Shown: positions 1 to 6,108 of the stretch, piece after piece
Position numbering within the stretch: the first letter of the stretch is position 1
Layout: each line of letters opens with the position of its first letter
Position numbers and translations under genes: made by a program
Assembly: GCA_028686565.1 (NCBI GenBank)
Contig: JAQUBU010000046.1
Location: 1 to 12,716, forward strand
Direction: 5' to 3'
Length of the DNA stretch: 12,716 nt
DNA from: Syntrophomonadaceae bacterium
Lineage (GTDB): Bacteria > Bacillota > Syntrophomonadia > Syntrophomonadales > Syntrophomonadaceae
Notes under the pieces: model-generated
Told to the model about the DNA's origin: nothing
The model's input: only the letters and a program-made list of their open reading frames with translations
The model's database searches: none

Positions 1-4
1 AAGT

Positions 5-925
5 ATGACACTTCAGCAATTAAGATACATTATCAAAATAGTTGAATGCGGCTCTATTTCCGAGGCCGCAAAGCAACTGTTTATGTCGCAGCCCAGTCTT
101 TCCAACGCTGTTAAGGAGCTGGAAAACGAGCTTGGCATCGAAATATTTTATCGTAGCACCAAAGGCATATCTTTATCAATTGATGGTACGGAGTTTCTTT
201 CCTACGCGCGTCAGGTCATAGAACAGTCCGAGCTTTTGGAACAGCGTTATCTGGGTAAAAAGCCCTCCAAACAGCTTTGTTCAGTTTCCACTCAACATTA
301 CGCGTTTGCTGTCGACGCCTTTGTGAACCTGCTCAAGGCATTGGCTGTGGATGAGTATGAATTTACTCTTCGTGAAACGAGAACCTATGAAATTATTGAA
401 GATGTCAAAAATCTTCGCAGCGAGCTTGGTATTATTTATTTCAGCAACTTTAATGAAAAGGTCTTAAATAAGCTGTTAAGAGAAAACCACTTGACCTTTA
501 ATCCTCTTTTTGAAGCTGATCCGCATGTTTTTATCAGTTCAATTCACCCGCTGGTCAGGAAAAAAACAGTTACTCTTGAAGATTTGGATGATTACCCTTT
601 TCTCGCCTTTGAACAAGGCGATTATAACTCGTTCTACTTTTCGGAAGAAATATTAAGCACCGTCCCTCATAAGAAAATTATCCATGTCAGCGACCGCGCA
701 ACCCTTTTCAATCTCTTGATCGGATTGAATGGGTACACAATCTGTACCGGTGTTTTAAACAGTGATTTAAACGGCGATAATATTGTTTCGGTGCCACTCG
801 AAACAGACGAGAGGATGCTGGTGGGTTGGATAGTCCATGAGCATGCTCATCTGAGCGCCATCGCCATGAATTATGTTGCCGAGCTAAAGCGGGTGATTTC
901 CGACTATGGCTATACTGTAATGTGA
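5..925 (+). CDS. LysR-family transcriptional regulator
   Basis: Predicted DNA-binding transcription regulator of 306 aa, the usual LysR length. Residues 1-60 form the winged helix-turn-helix: it opens MTLQQLRYI, and the recognition segment SEAAKQLFMSQPSLSNAV fits the family consensus. Residues about 90-295 should be the periplasmic-binding-protein-like effector domain. The ATG is four bases from the window edge, so its ribosome site and promoter are outside; the start is chosen because it matches the family N-terminus exactly. The gene converges on metF with 58 bp between the stop codons, so it is not co-transcribed with it. LysR proteins near methionine genes often control sulfur or methionine supply, but the effector cannot be read from the sequence and no target operator is visible. 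The family call is very secure; the regulon is unknown. Confidence 0.95.
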   Translation: MTLQQLRYIIKIVECGSISEAAKQLFMSQPSLSNAVKELENELGIEIFYRSTKGISLSIDGTEFLSYARQVIEQSELLEQRYLGKKPSKQLCSVSTQHYAFAVDAFVNLLKALAVDEYEFTLRETRTYEIIEDVKNLRSELGIIYFSNFNEKVLNKLLRENHLTFNPLFEADPHVFISSIHPLVRKKTVTLEDLDDYPFLAFEQGDYNSFYFSEEILSTVPHKKIIHVSDRATLFNLLIGLNGYTICTGVLNSDLNGDNIVSVPLETDERMLVGWIVHEHAHLSAIAMNYVAELKRVISDYGYTVM

Positions 926-927
926 AA

Positions 928-953
928 AGCCCTCCGCTATAAAGCAAAGGGCT
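928..953 (-). terminator. Hairpin terminator between LysR gene and metF
   Basis: AGCCCT at 928-933 pairs with AGGGCT at 948-953, and an inner GCT/AGC pair extends the stem across small bulges. Read on the minus strand, the stem is followed by TTTTC, which suits the end of metF transcription. On the plus strand there is no U-run, although the hairpin may also slow readthrough from the LysR gene. Confidence 0.55.
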
Positions 954-983
954 CAGGACGATGAGAAGCGAAGGTCTTCTTAA

Positions 984-1847
984 TTATGCGGCCAGCAAGG
1001 TGCTGATGGCAGCATAGATCTTGTATGCGATATACGGGTTGTTCATGGTGTAAAGATGGATTCCGTCAACGTCCTGCGCCAAAAGGTCAACAATCTGATC
1101 GATGGCATAGGCAATTCCCGCATCACGCATGGCAATTGGATTGTTTTCGTACTTTTCCATCATGGCTGTAAATTTCCGGGGCAGCTTAACTCCGCACAGC
1201 GTTGCCATCTTCTCAATCTGCTTCTTGTTTACCACCGGCATAATCCCCGCTTCAATCGGGACGTTTATTCCTGCAATGGCGGCCCGCTCCCGAAATGAAT
1301 AGAAATGATTATTGTCGAAAAACAACTGGGTAATAAGCTGATCGGTACCGGCATCCACCTTGGTTTTAAGATTGCGGATATCTTCAATAAGACTCCCGCT
1401 TTCGTTGTGTCCCTCCGGATAACACGCTCCGATTATATTGAAGTCGCCATTTTCCTTGATAAATGAAATTAAGTCGCTGGCATACCGGAAATCCCGTTGC
1501 GGTGCCAATTCAGGATTTATATCACCGCGCAGGGCAAGAATGTTTTCGATGCCCTTTTGTTTAAAACCATCCAGCATTTTCAGCACATCGCCTTTGGTGA
1601 GATAGATGCCAGGCAGATGGGCAACGCTTTCTATTCCATAGTCATTTTTGATAGCCGCAGCAATTTCCAGGGTGGCGGTGTTATTCTCACTGCCGCCGGC
1701 GCCATAGGTTACGCTGATGAAGTCCGGGCTTAACCCCTTCAATTCATCAAGGGTATCGTAAATTATATCAATGGAGGCGGTTCGCCGGGGAGGAAAAATC
1801 TCCAGCGACAGCACTGTTTTGTTTTTGAATATCTCTGCTGTTCTCAT
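984..1847 (-). CDS. metF: 5,10-methylenetetrahydrofolate reductase MetF
   Basis: Reduces 5,10-methylene-THF to 5-methyl-THF, the methyl donor for methionine synthesis and, in acetogens, an intermediate of the Wood-Ljungdahl methyl branch. At 287 aa it is close to the usual length of about 290. Visible MetF signatures are EIFPPR (residues 17-22), the SVTYGAGGS strand, LALRGD, YPEGHNES and QLFFDN, all parts of the FAD-binding TIM barrel. The start ATG overlaps the TGA of the degraded metE tail as ATGA, and the ribosome site AAGGAG (about 1857-1862) lies inside that tail, 9 nt from the start. This preserves an old metE-metF operon arrangement. No metV is adjacent, so a methionine role is favoured over an acetogenic complex. 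A hairpin with a U-run follows the stop. Confidence 0.96.
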   Translation of the reverse strand: MRTAEIFKNKTVLSLEIFPPRRTASIDIIYDTLDELKGLSPDFISVTYGAGGSENNTATLEIAAAIKNDYGIESVAHLPGIYLTKGDVLKMLDGFKQKGIENILALRGDINPELAPQRDFRYASDLISFIKENGDFNIIGACYPEGHNESGSLIEDIRNLKTKVDAGTDQLITQLFFDNNHFYSFRERAAIAGINVPIEAGIMPVVNKKQIEKMATLCGVKLPRKFTAMMEKYENNPIAMRDAGIAYAIDQIVDLLAQDVDGIHLYTMNNPYIAYKIYAAISTLLAA

Positions 1848-2069
1848 AGCTTAAGACTCCTTCTTACTTCTTGGGCGGCATCAACCAGGTTTTCAAGGCT
1901 GGGAACCGTTTCAGCGTTCCCTCTGGTTTTAAGTCCGCAGTCGGGATTTACCCAGAGCTTTTCTCTGGCGGTGTTTTTTCAAGCATCCTAAATAGTGCTT
2001 CCTTGATTTCTGCAGCACTTGGGATTCTCGGCGAATGGATGTCATAAACACCCGGACCGACCTCTGATA
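1844..2069 (-). pseudogene. C-terminal remnant of cobalamin-independent methionine synthase (metE-like)
   Basis: Translating the minus strand from 2069 gives LSEVGPGVYDIHSPRIPS, the hallmark near the C-terminus of MetE, and then AAEIKEALFRMLEKTPPEK. The frame breaks within about 1951-1968 and resumes in another frame with LWVNPDCGLKTR, which holds the zinc-binding cysteine of the MetE catalytic site, and ends ENLVDAAQEVRRSLKL. The stop TGA (1844-1846) overlaps the metF start. A stop codon lies directly upstream of the first recognisable residue, so only about 75 of some 340-750 residues remain. The frameshift falls in a small inverted repeat (CCAGAG at 1952-1957, CTCTGG at 1963-1968), a typical site for replication slippage. 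The coding identity is secure. Loss of function is inferred from the missing N-terminal part and the frameshift. Confidence 0.88.
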
Positions 2070-2188
2070 ATTATGATAATAAAAACATACCATGATAATT
2101 CATCCATAGTGTAATACCTGATTCATATGCATTGCCATAGTTAATATCTATATCTTAGTGCCACATGCAATTTTTTAGCTAAATTATA

Positions 2189-2217
2189 TTGTCAGTTTAG
2201 CTATTATGCTATATTAT
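2189..2217 (+). promoter_or_regulatory. Predicted sigma-A promoter for the Phd-Uma2 gene
   Basis: TTGTCA (2189-2194) and TATTAT (2212-2217) are separated by exactly 17 bp, a strong match to TTGACA-17-TATAAT. The surrounding 2071-2223 is AT-rich and has several TAGCTA words (about 2176, 2197 and 2219) that could be operator half-sites, but I cannot assign a regulator. Transcription would begin at about 2224, the left edge of repeat copy A, which would make that repeat the 5' leader of the uma2 message. Confidence 0.6.
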
Positions 2218-2225
2218 TATAGCTA

Positions 2226-2363
2226 ATATAAGGAGGCGAAAAGATGTCTCCCGCTTCTTTAGGAAGTCAGCTTCCTATTATCAAAACATGCAGTTGATTC
2301 CTATCCCCGCCTCCTTGCAGCAGTTTGTTAGAAACTGCTTAGCAGTTTCTTCTGATGCTTAAA
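2226..2363 (-). repeat. Structured dispersed repeat, copy A (138 bp, full length)
   Basis: The minus strand of this stretch aligns end to end with copy C at 8286-8423; both are 138 bp. Over the first 57 positions I count 48 matches, and over the last 23 positions 22; the middle diverges except for a shared AATAGGAA. It begins TTTAAGCATC, carries a perfect 9-bp hairpin with a 3-nt loop (2330-2350), and has a long-range 9-bp stem joining AAGGAGGCG (2230-2238) and CGCCTCCTT (2308-2316). A further 7-bp hairpin (TAGGAAG/CTTCCTA) lies in the divergent middle. It sits between the promoter at 2189-2217 and the Phd-Uma2 start. It may be a small non-autonomous mobile element or a structured RNA. No transposase is nearby. 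Confidence 0.85.
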
Positions 2364-2381
2364 AAAGAAAGGGGTAAGCTT

Positions 2382-3116
2382 ATGTATGTCAACACCACAG
2401 ATTTGCAGAATGCTTTCGGGAAATATCTTTCCTTAGTAGAGAAGGAAGATATTATTGTTACTAAAAATGGAAAAAGCGTAGCCAAACTGATTCGCTATAC
2501 TGAACCCGATTATTATCTGGTCCACGAAGAAGCAAAAGGTTACAAAACCACCAAAAAAATCAGCTATGAAGAATACATGGCCCTGGTTGACTCCTCCGAT
2601 CAGAGGTATGAACTCATCGATGGAGAGATTTACCTGCTGGCCTCACCCAGCTTTAGGCATCAGATTGTGATAAACGAAATGGCCTGGCACTTTTATAACT
2701 ATTTTAGAGGAAAGCCCTGCCGGTCATTGACAGCACCCTTGGATATAAGACTTTTTGGTTTTGCGACCAAGTTCGAAGAAGATCCGAATGTCGTCCAGCC
2801 GGATCTCGTTGTTATATGCGATCTGGACAAGGTCAACGAGTCCAATAAATACGAAGGGATACCCACACTGGTGGTTGAAGTATTGTCTCCATCGACCAAA
2901 GGCAAAGATATGGTTATCAAATTAAACCTGTACATGAAAAGCGGTATCCTTGAATACTGGGTAGTAAACCTGGAAAACAAAAGTATTTTACAATACTCCT
3001 TTTCTCCTGAAAGAGACATAGACAACCTAAAAACGTTTGAGGACGGAGAGACCATAAAATCAAGTGCTTTCGCCGGACTGGAGATAACGTTGAAAGATGT
3101 TTTTGCTGAAATCTAG
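2382..3116 (+). CDS. Phd/YefM-like domain fused to Uma2-family (DUF820) endonuclease
   Basis: 244 aa from the ATG at 2382, chosen over the ATG at 2355 because AAAGGGG (about 2368-2374) sits 7 nt before it and because MYVNTTDLQNAFGKYL is a normal Phd/YefM antitoxin start. Residues 1-40 resemble the Phd/YefM fold (EDIIVTKNGKSVAKLI is the typical second strand pair). Residues about 58-240 are a Uma2/DUF820 domain of the PD-(D/E)XK superfamily: YELIDGE (76-82), QPDLVVICD (139-147, likely catalytic D141), VVEVLSPST (164-172, E166), K180 in the conserved helix, and EYWVV (191-195). Uma2 proteins are widespread predicted nucleases of unclear function. The N-terminal domain could provide DNA binding or dimerisation, perhaps autorepression. 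No separate toxin gene is adjacent. Inverted repeat copies A and B flank the gene. Domain calls are secure; the role is unknown. Confidence 0.88.
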   Translation: MYVNTTDLQNAFGKYLSLVEKEDIIVTKNGKSVAKLIRYTEPDYYLVHEEAKGYKTTKKISYEEYMALVDSSDQRYELIDGEIYLLASPSFRHQIVINEMAWHFYNYFRGKPCRSLTAPLDIRLFGFATKFEEDPNVVQPDLVVICDLDKVNESNKYEGIPTLVVEVLSPSTKGKDMVIKLNLYMKSGILEYWVVNLENKSILQYSFSPERDIDNLKTFEDGETIKSSAFAGLEITLKDVFAEI

Positions 3117-3152
3117 CCTGTCATGTTCTCCGTTTCTTGGGTAAACACACAC

Positions 3153-3180
3153 AGAAAAAAGGATGGCGCGAACCATCCTT
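3153..3180 (-). terminator. Rho-independent terminator of the MinD-like/TrmO operon
   Basis: AAGGATGG (3159-3166), loop CGCGAA, and CCATCCTT (3173-3180) form a perfect 8-bp stem. Six A residues on the left (3155-3160) become a U-run on the minus strand, so the signal faces transcripts coming from the trmO-like gene at 3295-4089. It lies 115-140 nt past that gene's stop, beyond repeat copy B, so a trmO message would include copy B in antisense. Confidence 0.75.
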
Positions 3181-3198
3181 GGAGTGTCAATAAAGCCT

Positions 3199-3290
3199 TT
3201 TAAGCATTGAAAGAAACTTCGGAGCAGTTTCTTTCGCACCGCTTACCATTAAGGTAGTGAAGAGCAAGCCCGTGATCGAGGCGTACTAGG
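3199..3290 (+). repeat. Structured dispersed repeat, copy B (partial or rearranged)
   Basis: 3199-3243 matches the left part of copy C with few changes (TTTAAGCAT, then the AGAAACT..AGTTTCTT hairpin, then CGCACCGCT). One change opens a mismatch in the hairpin: copy B has AGAAACTTC where A and C have AGAAACTGC. About 30 bp of unrelated sequence follows, then CGAGGCG (3277-3283), which may be the next conserved block. The right part is missing because the trmO-like stop codon is at 3295. It faces copy A across the uma2 gene with the TTTAAGCAT ends pointing inward. Confidence 0.75.
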
Positions 3291-3294
3291 ATCA

Positions 3295-4089
3295 TTAATT
3301 CTTTTTTATCTCAAACAATTGCTCATCCAGACAGTTTTTAATGTGCTCCAGCTCCGGATGGTTCTTCAGGGTGATACTTAAGCTCTGCCCCGCCCGGGAC
3401 CAAACTGTCCGGCATTGATTATCATCATGCTCAAACGCAAAACGTACTGGGTGAGCCAGCCGGGAACGGGTTATTCCTTGAATACAATCCCCCAGGCAAG
3501 ATGGACCACTAACCGCCACTTTCAGTTCAACACTATTCAATTTGCCCAGTTCTTCTTCAGCTATTATTGCCATCCGCACCGCAATATAAAGCTCCGGGCA
3601 GTCTTCCCGATGATGGGTAAAGGCTTGCTTGCGCATTATACCCTGTCGTATCTCCCGGTTTTTCCCTTTTATGTAGGGGGTATCAGGCGAGAAAACAATA
3701 TCATTTTCATAATATGGTTTAATGTCCAAAACCGGCGTCCCCCCAATAGCATCCAGGCCGCGCACATAGATCAGATTGCCCTCCACTCGTTCGAGTTCAG
3801 CCAGACTCAAGCCAATCGGGTTGGGACGGGCAAAAGCCCGCAGTCCGAAAACTCCGTACTCAGGTAAATCAGGATTCACCTTGGCCGGTACAATTCTCAG
3901 TATATCGCGAGGGGCTTTGTGAAACCAGGATAATACCCAAATATGAGAATTCTCTTCTATCCCCTTGAGAGCATCGACATATTCAGGAAGGATTTGAATC
4001 ACTGCGGTCGTCCCCCCCAGGGGCATAGCATCAGGCTCACCACATTCAGATGTCACCATACCCACTGGATTTAAAACAATTTGCTCCAT
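3295..4089 (-). CDS. trmO: TrmO (TsaA/YaeB-like) tRNA methyltransferase fused to an FmdE-like domain
   Basis: 264 aa. Residues 1-140 are a TsaA/YaeB domain, the family of the SAM-dependent N6-methyltransferase that acts on t6A37 of tRNA-Thr: GVFGLRAFARPNPIGLS (79-95) and GGTPVLDIKPYY (116-127) are its signatures. Residues about 150-250 do not match the small C-terminal domain of E. coli TrmO. They resemble FmdE, the formylmethanofuran dehydrogenase subunit E family: HHREDCPEL (159-167) matches the family's HxHxCPG region, followed by a helix AIIAEEELG and then GPSCLGDCIQGIT (195-207) for the usual DSCxVDAIQ. Such domains are often metal-binding. The start has TAAGGAG 6 nt upstream. It is the second gene of an operon, 40 bp after the MinD-like gene. 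The TsaA call is firm; substrate and the FmdE-like role are inference. Confidence 0.87.
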   Translation of the reverse strand: MEQIVLNPVGMVTSECGEPDAMPLGGTTAVIQILPEYVDALKGIEENSHIWVLSWFHKAPRDILRIVPAKVNPDLPEYGVFGLRAFARPNPIGLSLAELERVEGNLIYVRGLDAIGGTPVLDIKPYYENDIVFSPDTPYIKGKNREIRQGIMRKQAFTHHREDCPELYIAVRMAIIAEEELGKLNSVELKVAVSGPSCLGDCIQGITRSRLAHPVRFAFEHDDNQCRTVWSRAGQSLSITLKNHPELEHIKNCLDEQLFEIKKN

Positions 4090-4129
4090 GTTTATCTCCT
4101 TAGCACATATTTCTTTAATGTGTGGTTAA

Positions 4130-4798
4130 CTAGCTGTTTAATTCTTTGATGCGCTCCAGCATCCGGTCAAAGGCATCAATGATGGCCGGCTGCGGAATTT
4201 GCCATACCGATTGTTGGGTAATGAAGAGATCATGAATCCGCTCACAGTGGGGCAGGAAATCGGCAATTATCTCATCGCCGAATGCTTCCATCAATTCAAA
4301 CAGGCGCTGGCTGTTAATCTCCCACTCCCCGCTGTGAATCTGCATAGGCAGTATCAAGTCCAGCCCCCGCTCATCCTGTCGGTATTTTTTCACCTTTGAT
4401 TGCAGTTCCAGCAAGTTATTGCATTCATCCGGGCTTTTCAGCCGGGTACAGGCAATTATTAGATCGCAACGGGCTATCCCTTGTTTGCAGAAATCCTTCT
4501 CTTCGCCGCCGATATTAATAATGGCATAATCATACTCCAGATATTTCAGCTTTTCCAGTTCAATATCGCGGGCATCCGGATAGACGAAATCAACCTCGTA
4601 GCTTGATGAATATATGTGGTTATAAGACAAACCTTCCCCACCAGAACTTTTGCGCAGCCATTCAAATATCCTCATACTATGATTGAGATTAATTATTAGC
4701 ACCCTCTGCCCTTGCCGGGCTAAACCAATTGCCAGATTGACTGCCACAGTATTTTGGCCGGTTCCGGTTTCCCATGAAATTAATCCCACCGCACGCAT
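4130..4798 (-). CDS. MinD/ParA-fold protein with degenerate nucleotide-binding motifs
   Basis: 222 aa with the order of segments seen in SIMIBI-class MinD/ParA/CooC proteins: an N-terminal loop, helix AVNLAIGLARQGQRVLIINLN, a switch strand YDYAIINIGG, and a strand DLIIACTRLKSPDE. The catalytic positions are consistently replaced. The deviant Walker A, normally KGGxGKTT, reads ETGTGQNT (10-17), losing both lysines. The aspartate after the second strand (LLIDxD) is asparagine (IINLN, N37 and N39). The Walker B aspartate is asparagine (IINIGG, N95). This would leave the fold but not normal ATP hydrolysis. The ribosome site is AAGGAG shortly before the ATG. It is first in an operon with the TrmO-FmdE fusion. 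It may be a non-hydrolysing scaffold or a nucleotide-free regulator. The fold is likely; the loss of activity is inferred from sequence only. Confidence 0.8.
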   Translation of the reverse strand: MRAVGLISWETGTGQNTVAVNLAIGLARQGQRVLIINLNHSMRIFEWLRKSSGGEGLSYNHIYSSSYEVDFVYPDARDIELEKLKYLEYDYAIINIGGEEKDFCKQGIARCDLIIACTRLKSPDECNNLLELQSKVKKYRQDERGLDLILPMQIHSGEWEINSQRLFELMEAFGDEIIADFLPHCERIHDLFITQQSVWQIPQPAIIDAFDRMLERIKELNS

Positions 4799-4924
4799 TT
4801 TAACATCTCCTTAATTATTCTAACTGTAGTTTAACTCAATGGGGCAGATGATGGTATATTTTAAAACTATCCTTGGTAAATATTTTCGCTGCCATGCATT
4901 AATCTTCTAAACTTTTCTCGTACT

Positions 4925-4940
4925 TGCAAATATGCAAATA
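4925..4940. promoter_or_regulatory. Tandem TGCAAATA direct repeat (possible operator)
   Basis: TGCAAATA occurs twice head to tail (4925-4932 and 4933-4940) in the 244-bp divergent region between the MinD-like gene and prxU. Its position just upstream of the predicted prxU promoter would suit an activator or repressor site. There is no known consensus I can match it to, and no PerR-type box is evident. Confidence 0.3.
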
Positions 4941-4970
4941 CAAAAGGAAACAGAATATTTACAATACTTC

Positions 4971-4999
4971 TAGACTTAAGCTCGTATATATGCTATTAA
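4971..4999 (+). promoter_or_regulatory. Possible sigma-A promoter of prxU
   Basis: TAGACT (4971-4976) and TATTAA (4994-4999) are 17 bp apart, and the -10 element lies 44 nt before the prxU start codon. The -35 element is weak, so this is only the best candidate in the region. Confidence 0.35.
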
Positions 5000-5042
5000 T
5001 TAGCCATAACCAAAAGTTATGCTAAGAAAGGAGGCTAGTCTA

Positions 5043-5759
5043 ATGCCTGAGGAGTTTAAAGCAGGATGTCAGAGACCGCCAATCAAGAAGCAGGAAGCCG
5101 GGACAGATGCAACTGATGAGGTTATTACAAAGGAGGCGAAGCGAAGCATGGTAAAAGCAGGTAAACCAGCACCAGATTTCACAGCCCCTGCCTTTGGACA
5201 GGGCAAGTTTGTCAACACTAGTCTTTCTGAATATAAGGGAAAATGGGTATTACTCTGTTTTTATCCAGGTGATTTTACCTTTGTTTGAGCAACCGAAATT
5301 TCAGCAGTTGCTGAAAAATACCCCGAACTGCAAGCACTGGGTGTTGAAGTTCTTTCAGTCAGTGTTGACAGTGTTTTTGTTCATAAAATGTGGAACGACC
5401 ACGAGTTGTCGAAAATGATCAACAAAGACATTCCCTTTTTAATGTTATCTGACCAGGATGGCAGCATTGGTAAAATGTATGGCATCTATGACGAGGACAG
5501 CGGGGTAGAAACCAGAGGAAGATTTATCATTGATCCCGACGGCATTATACAGGGCTTTGAGGTACTAACTCCTCCGGTAGGCCGCAATGTAAGTGAATCC
5601 ATCCGCCAAGTTAAAGCTTTCCAACTGGTGCGCGAATCCCAGGGAACTGAAGCCACCCCTTCCGGCTGGAAACCCGGCAAGCCAACCCTTAAACCGGGAC
5701 CCGATCTGGTAGGCAACGTCTGGAAGGTATGGAAAGTAAGCGAAGCCTTTGAAGAGTAG
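5043..5759 (+). CDS. prxU: Selenocysteine-containing peroxiredoxin (UGA recoded at codon 82)
   Basis: Thiol/selenol peroxidase that reduces hydrogen peroxide and organic peroxides. The frame is open from 5043 to 5759 except for TGA at 5286-5288, and both sides are in the same frame and fully conserved. The TGA replaces the peroxidatic cysteine in the PxxxTxxC motif (P75, T79, Sec82: PGDFTFV-U-ATE). The following ATE rather than PTE matches my recollection of known selenoprotein peroxiredoxins. Reading through gives 238 aa, including RGRFIIDPDG with the active-site arginine and LTPPVGRN. The resolving cysteine of 2-Cys enzymes (VCPxxW) is replaced (ATPSGW), so an outside thiol, or Cys9 or Cys72, must recycle the enzyme. 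AAAGGAGG lies 8 nt before the chosen ATG. A second ATG at 5148 also has an AAAGGAGG, so a shorter form is possible. A standard gene caller would split the gene or call it a pseudogene. Confidence 0.9.
5286..5316 (+). promoter_or_regulatory. SECIS-like recoding hairpin of prxU
   Basis: Right after the UGA (5286-5288), TTTCAGC (5299-5305) and GCTGAAA (5310-5316) form a perfect 7-bp stem with the loop AGTT. The loop starts 17 nt after the UGA and has a G in its second position. Both agree with the bacterial SECIS rules (a short stem, an apical loop about 16-37 nt from the UGA, a G near its start). SelB would bind here. An alternative stem, AGCAAC/GTTGCT (5288-5293 with 5307-5312), competes with it. 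selB and the Sec tRNA gene are not in the window. Confidence 0.7.
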
Positions 5760-5862
5760 ATAGATTCCCGCTGGAGCAGCAAACACTCGACATATCTGGT
5801 TTGTGTTGATTATTAGAGCTTAAGAGGCTGGTTTAAAAGCAGTTATAAAATCAAATCACAAA

Positions 5863-5901
5863 AAGCAGGCCTGTATCATCAAAAGTGGTACAGGCTTGCT
5901 T
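5863..5901. terminator. Strong hairpin between prxU and the rubrerythrin gene
   Basis: A stem of about 16 bp joins AAGCAGGCCTGTATCA (5863-5878) and TGGTACAGGCTTGCTT (5886-5901) with a 7-nt loop and two G-U pairs. On the minus strand it runs into TTTTTG, a fair U-tract; on the plus strand only CC and a few T follow. It lies between convergent genes and may stop both. Confidence 0.6.
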
Positions 5902-5919
5902 CCTTAATAGTATTTTTAA

Positions 5920-6087
5920 GGCTCGGGGGAAGGTGATTTTTTCTTCTTTTCACTTTTAAGACAGGCTCCATTCCGCCGCTATCACTGGGAGACAGCGCCC
6001 CGGCTGGCAGTATTTGCCCGTAATGTATGGGAAATAGAAAAAAGTGAGATGCCCGGCAGCCCAGACTGGTATAGCAACAGCGGCTGA
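5920..6087 (+). pseudogene. Orphan C-terminal reading frame, family not recognised
   Basis: The plus strand is open from 5920 (after a TAA) to TGA at 6085-6087 without a start codon or ribosome site. From 5959 the translation has a protein-like composition rich in aromatic and charged residues: RQAPFRRYHWETAPRLAVFA, then RNVWEIEKSEMPGSPDWYSN. I do not recognise the family. It looks like the tail of a deleted gene because it lacks a start and lies among other gene fragments. It could also be a chance open frame. Confidence 0.3.
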
Positions 6088-6108
6088 TTTTTCAAATCTA
6101 ATACCGCT

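Noticed and set aside
708..947. Minus-strand open frame under the LysR gene, and similar shadows under metF, trmO, mutS-like and the response regulator.
   Set aside because: They overlap strong protein-family matches on the other strand, lack ribosome sites and have no recognisable domains.
2243..2296. A 17-codon frame in copy A (MSPASLGSQLPIIKTCS) with a perfect AAGGAGG ribosome site, possibly a leader peptide.
   Set aside because: In copy C the equivalent frame ends after five codons and the ribosome site is AACGAGG, so the peptide is not conserved. The AAGGAGGCG sequence is better explained as one side of the conserved stem.
2226..3290. Copies A and B as a CRISPR array or integron attC sites.
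   Set aside because: Copies are few, far apart and in opposite orientation, with no regular spacers, no cas genes, no integrase and no RYYYAAC/GTTRRRY core pair.
5388..5759. The downstream peroxiredoxin piece as a separate gene or pseudogene fragment.
   Set aside because: It is in the same frame as the upstream piece, the sequence between (5289-5387) codes for conserved peroxiredoxin residues, and its ATG has no ribosome site.
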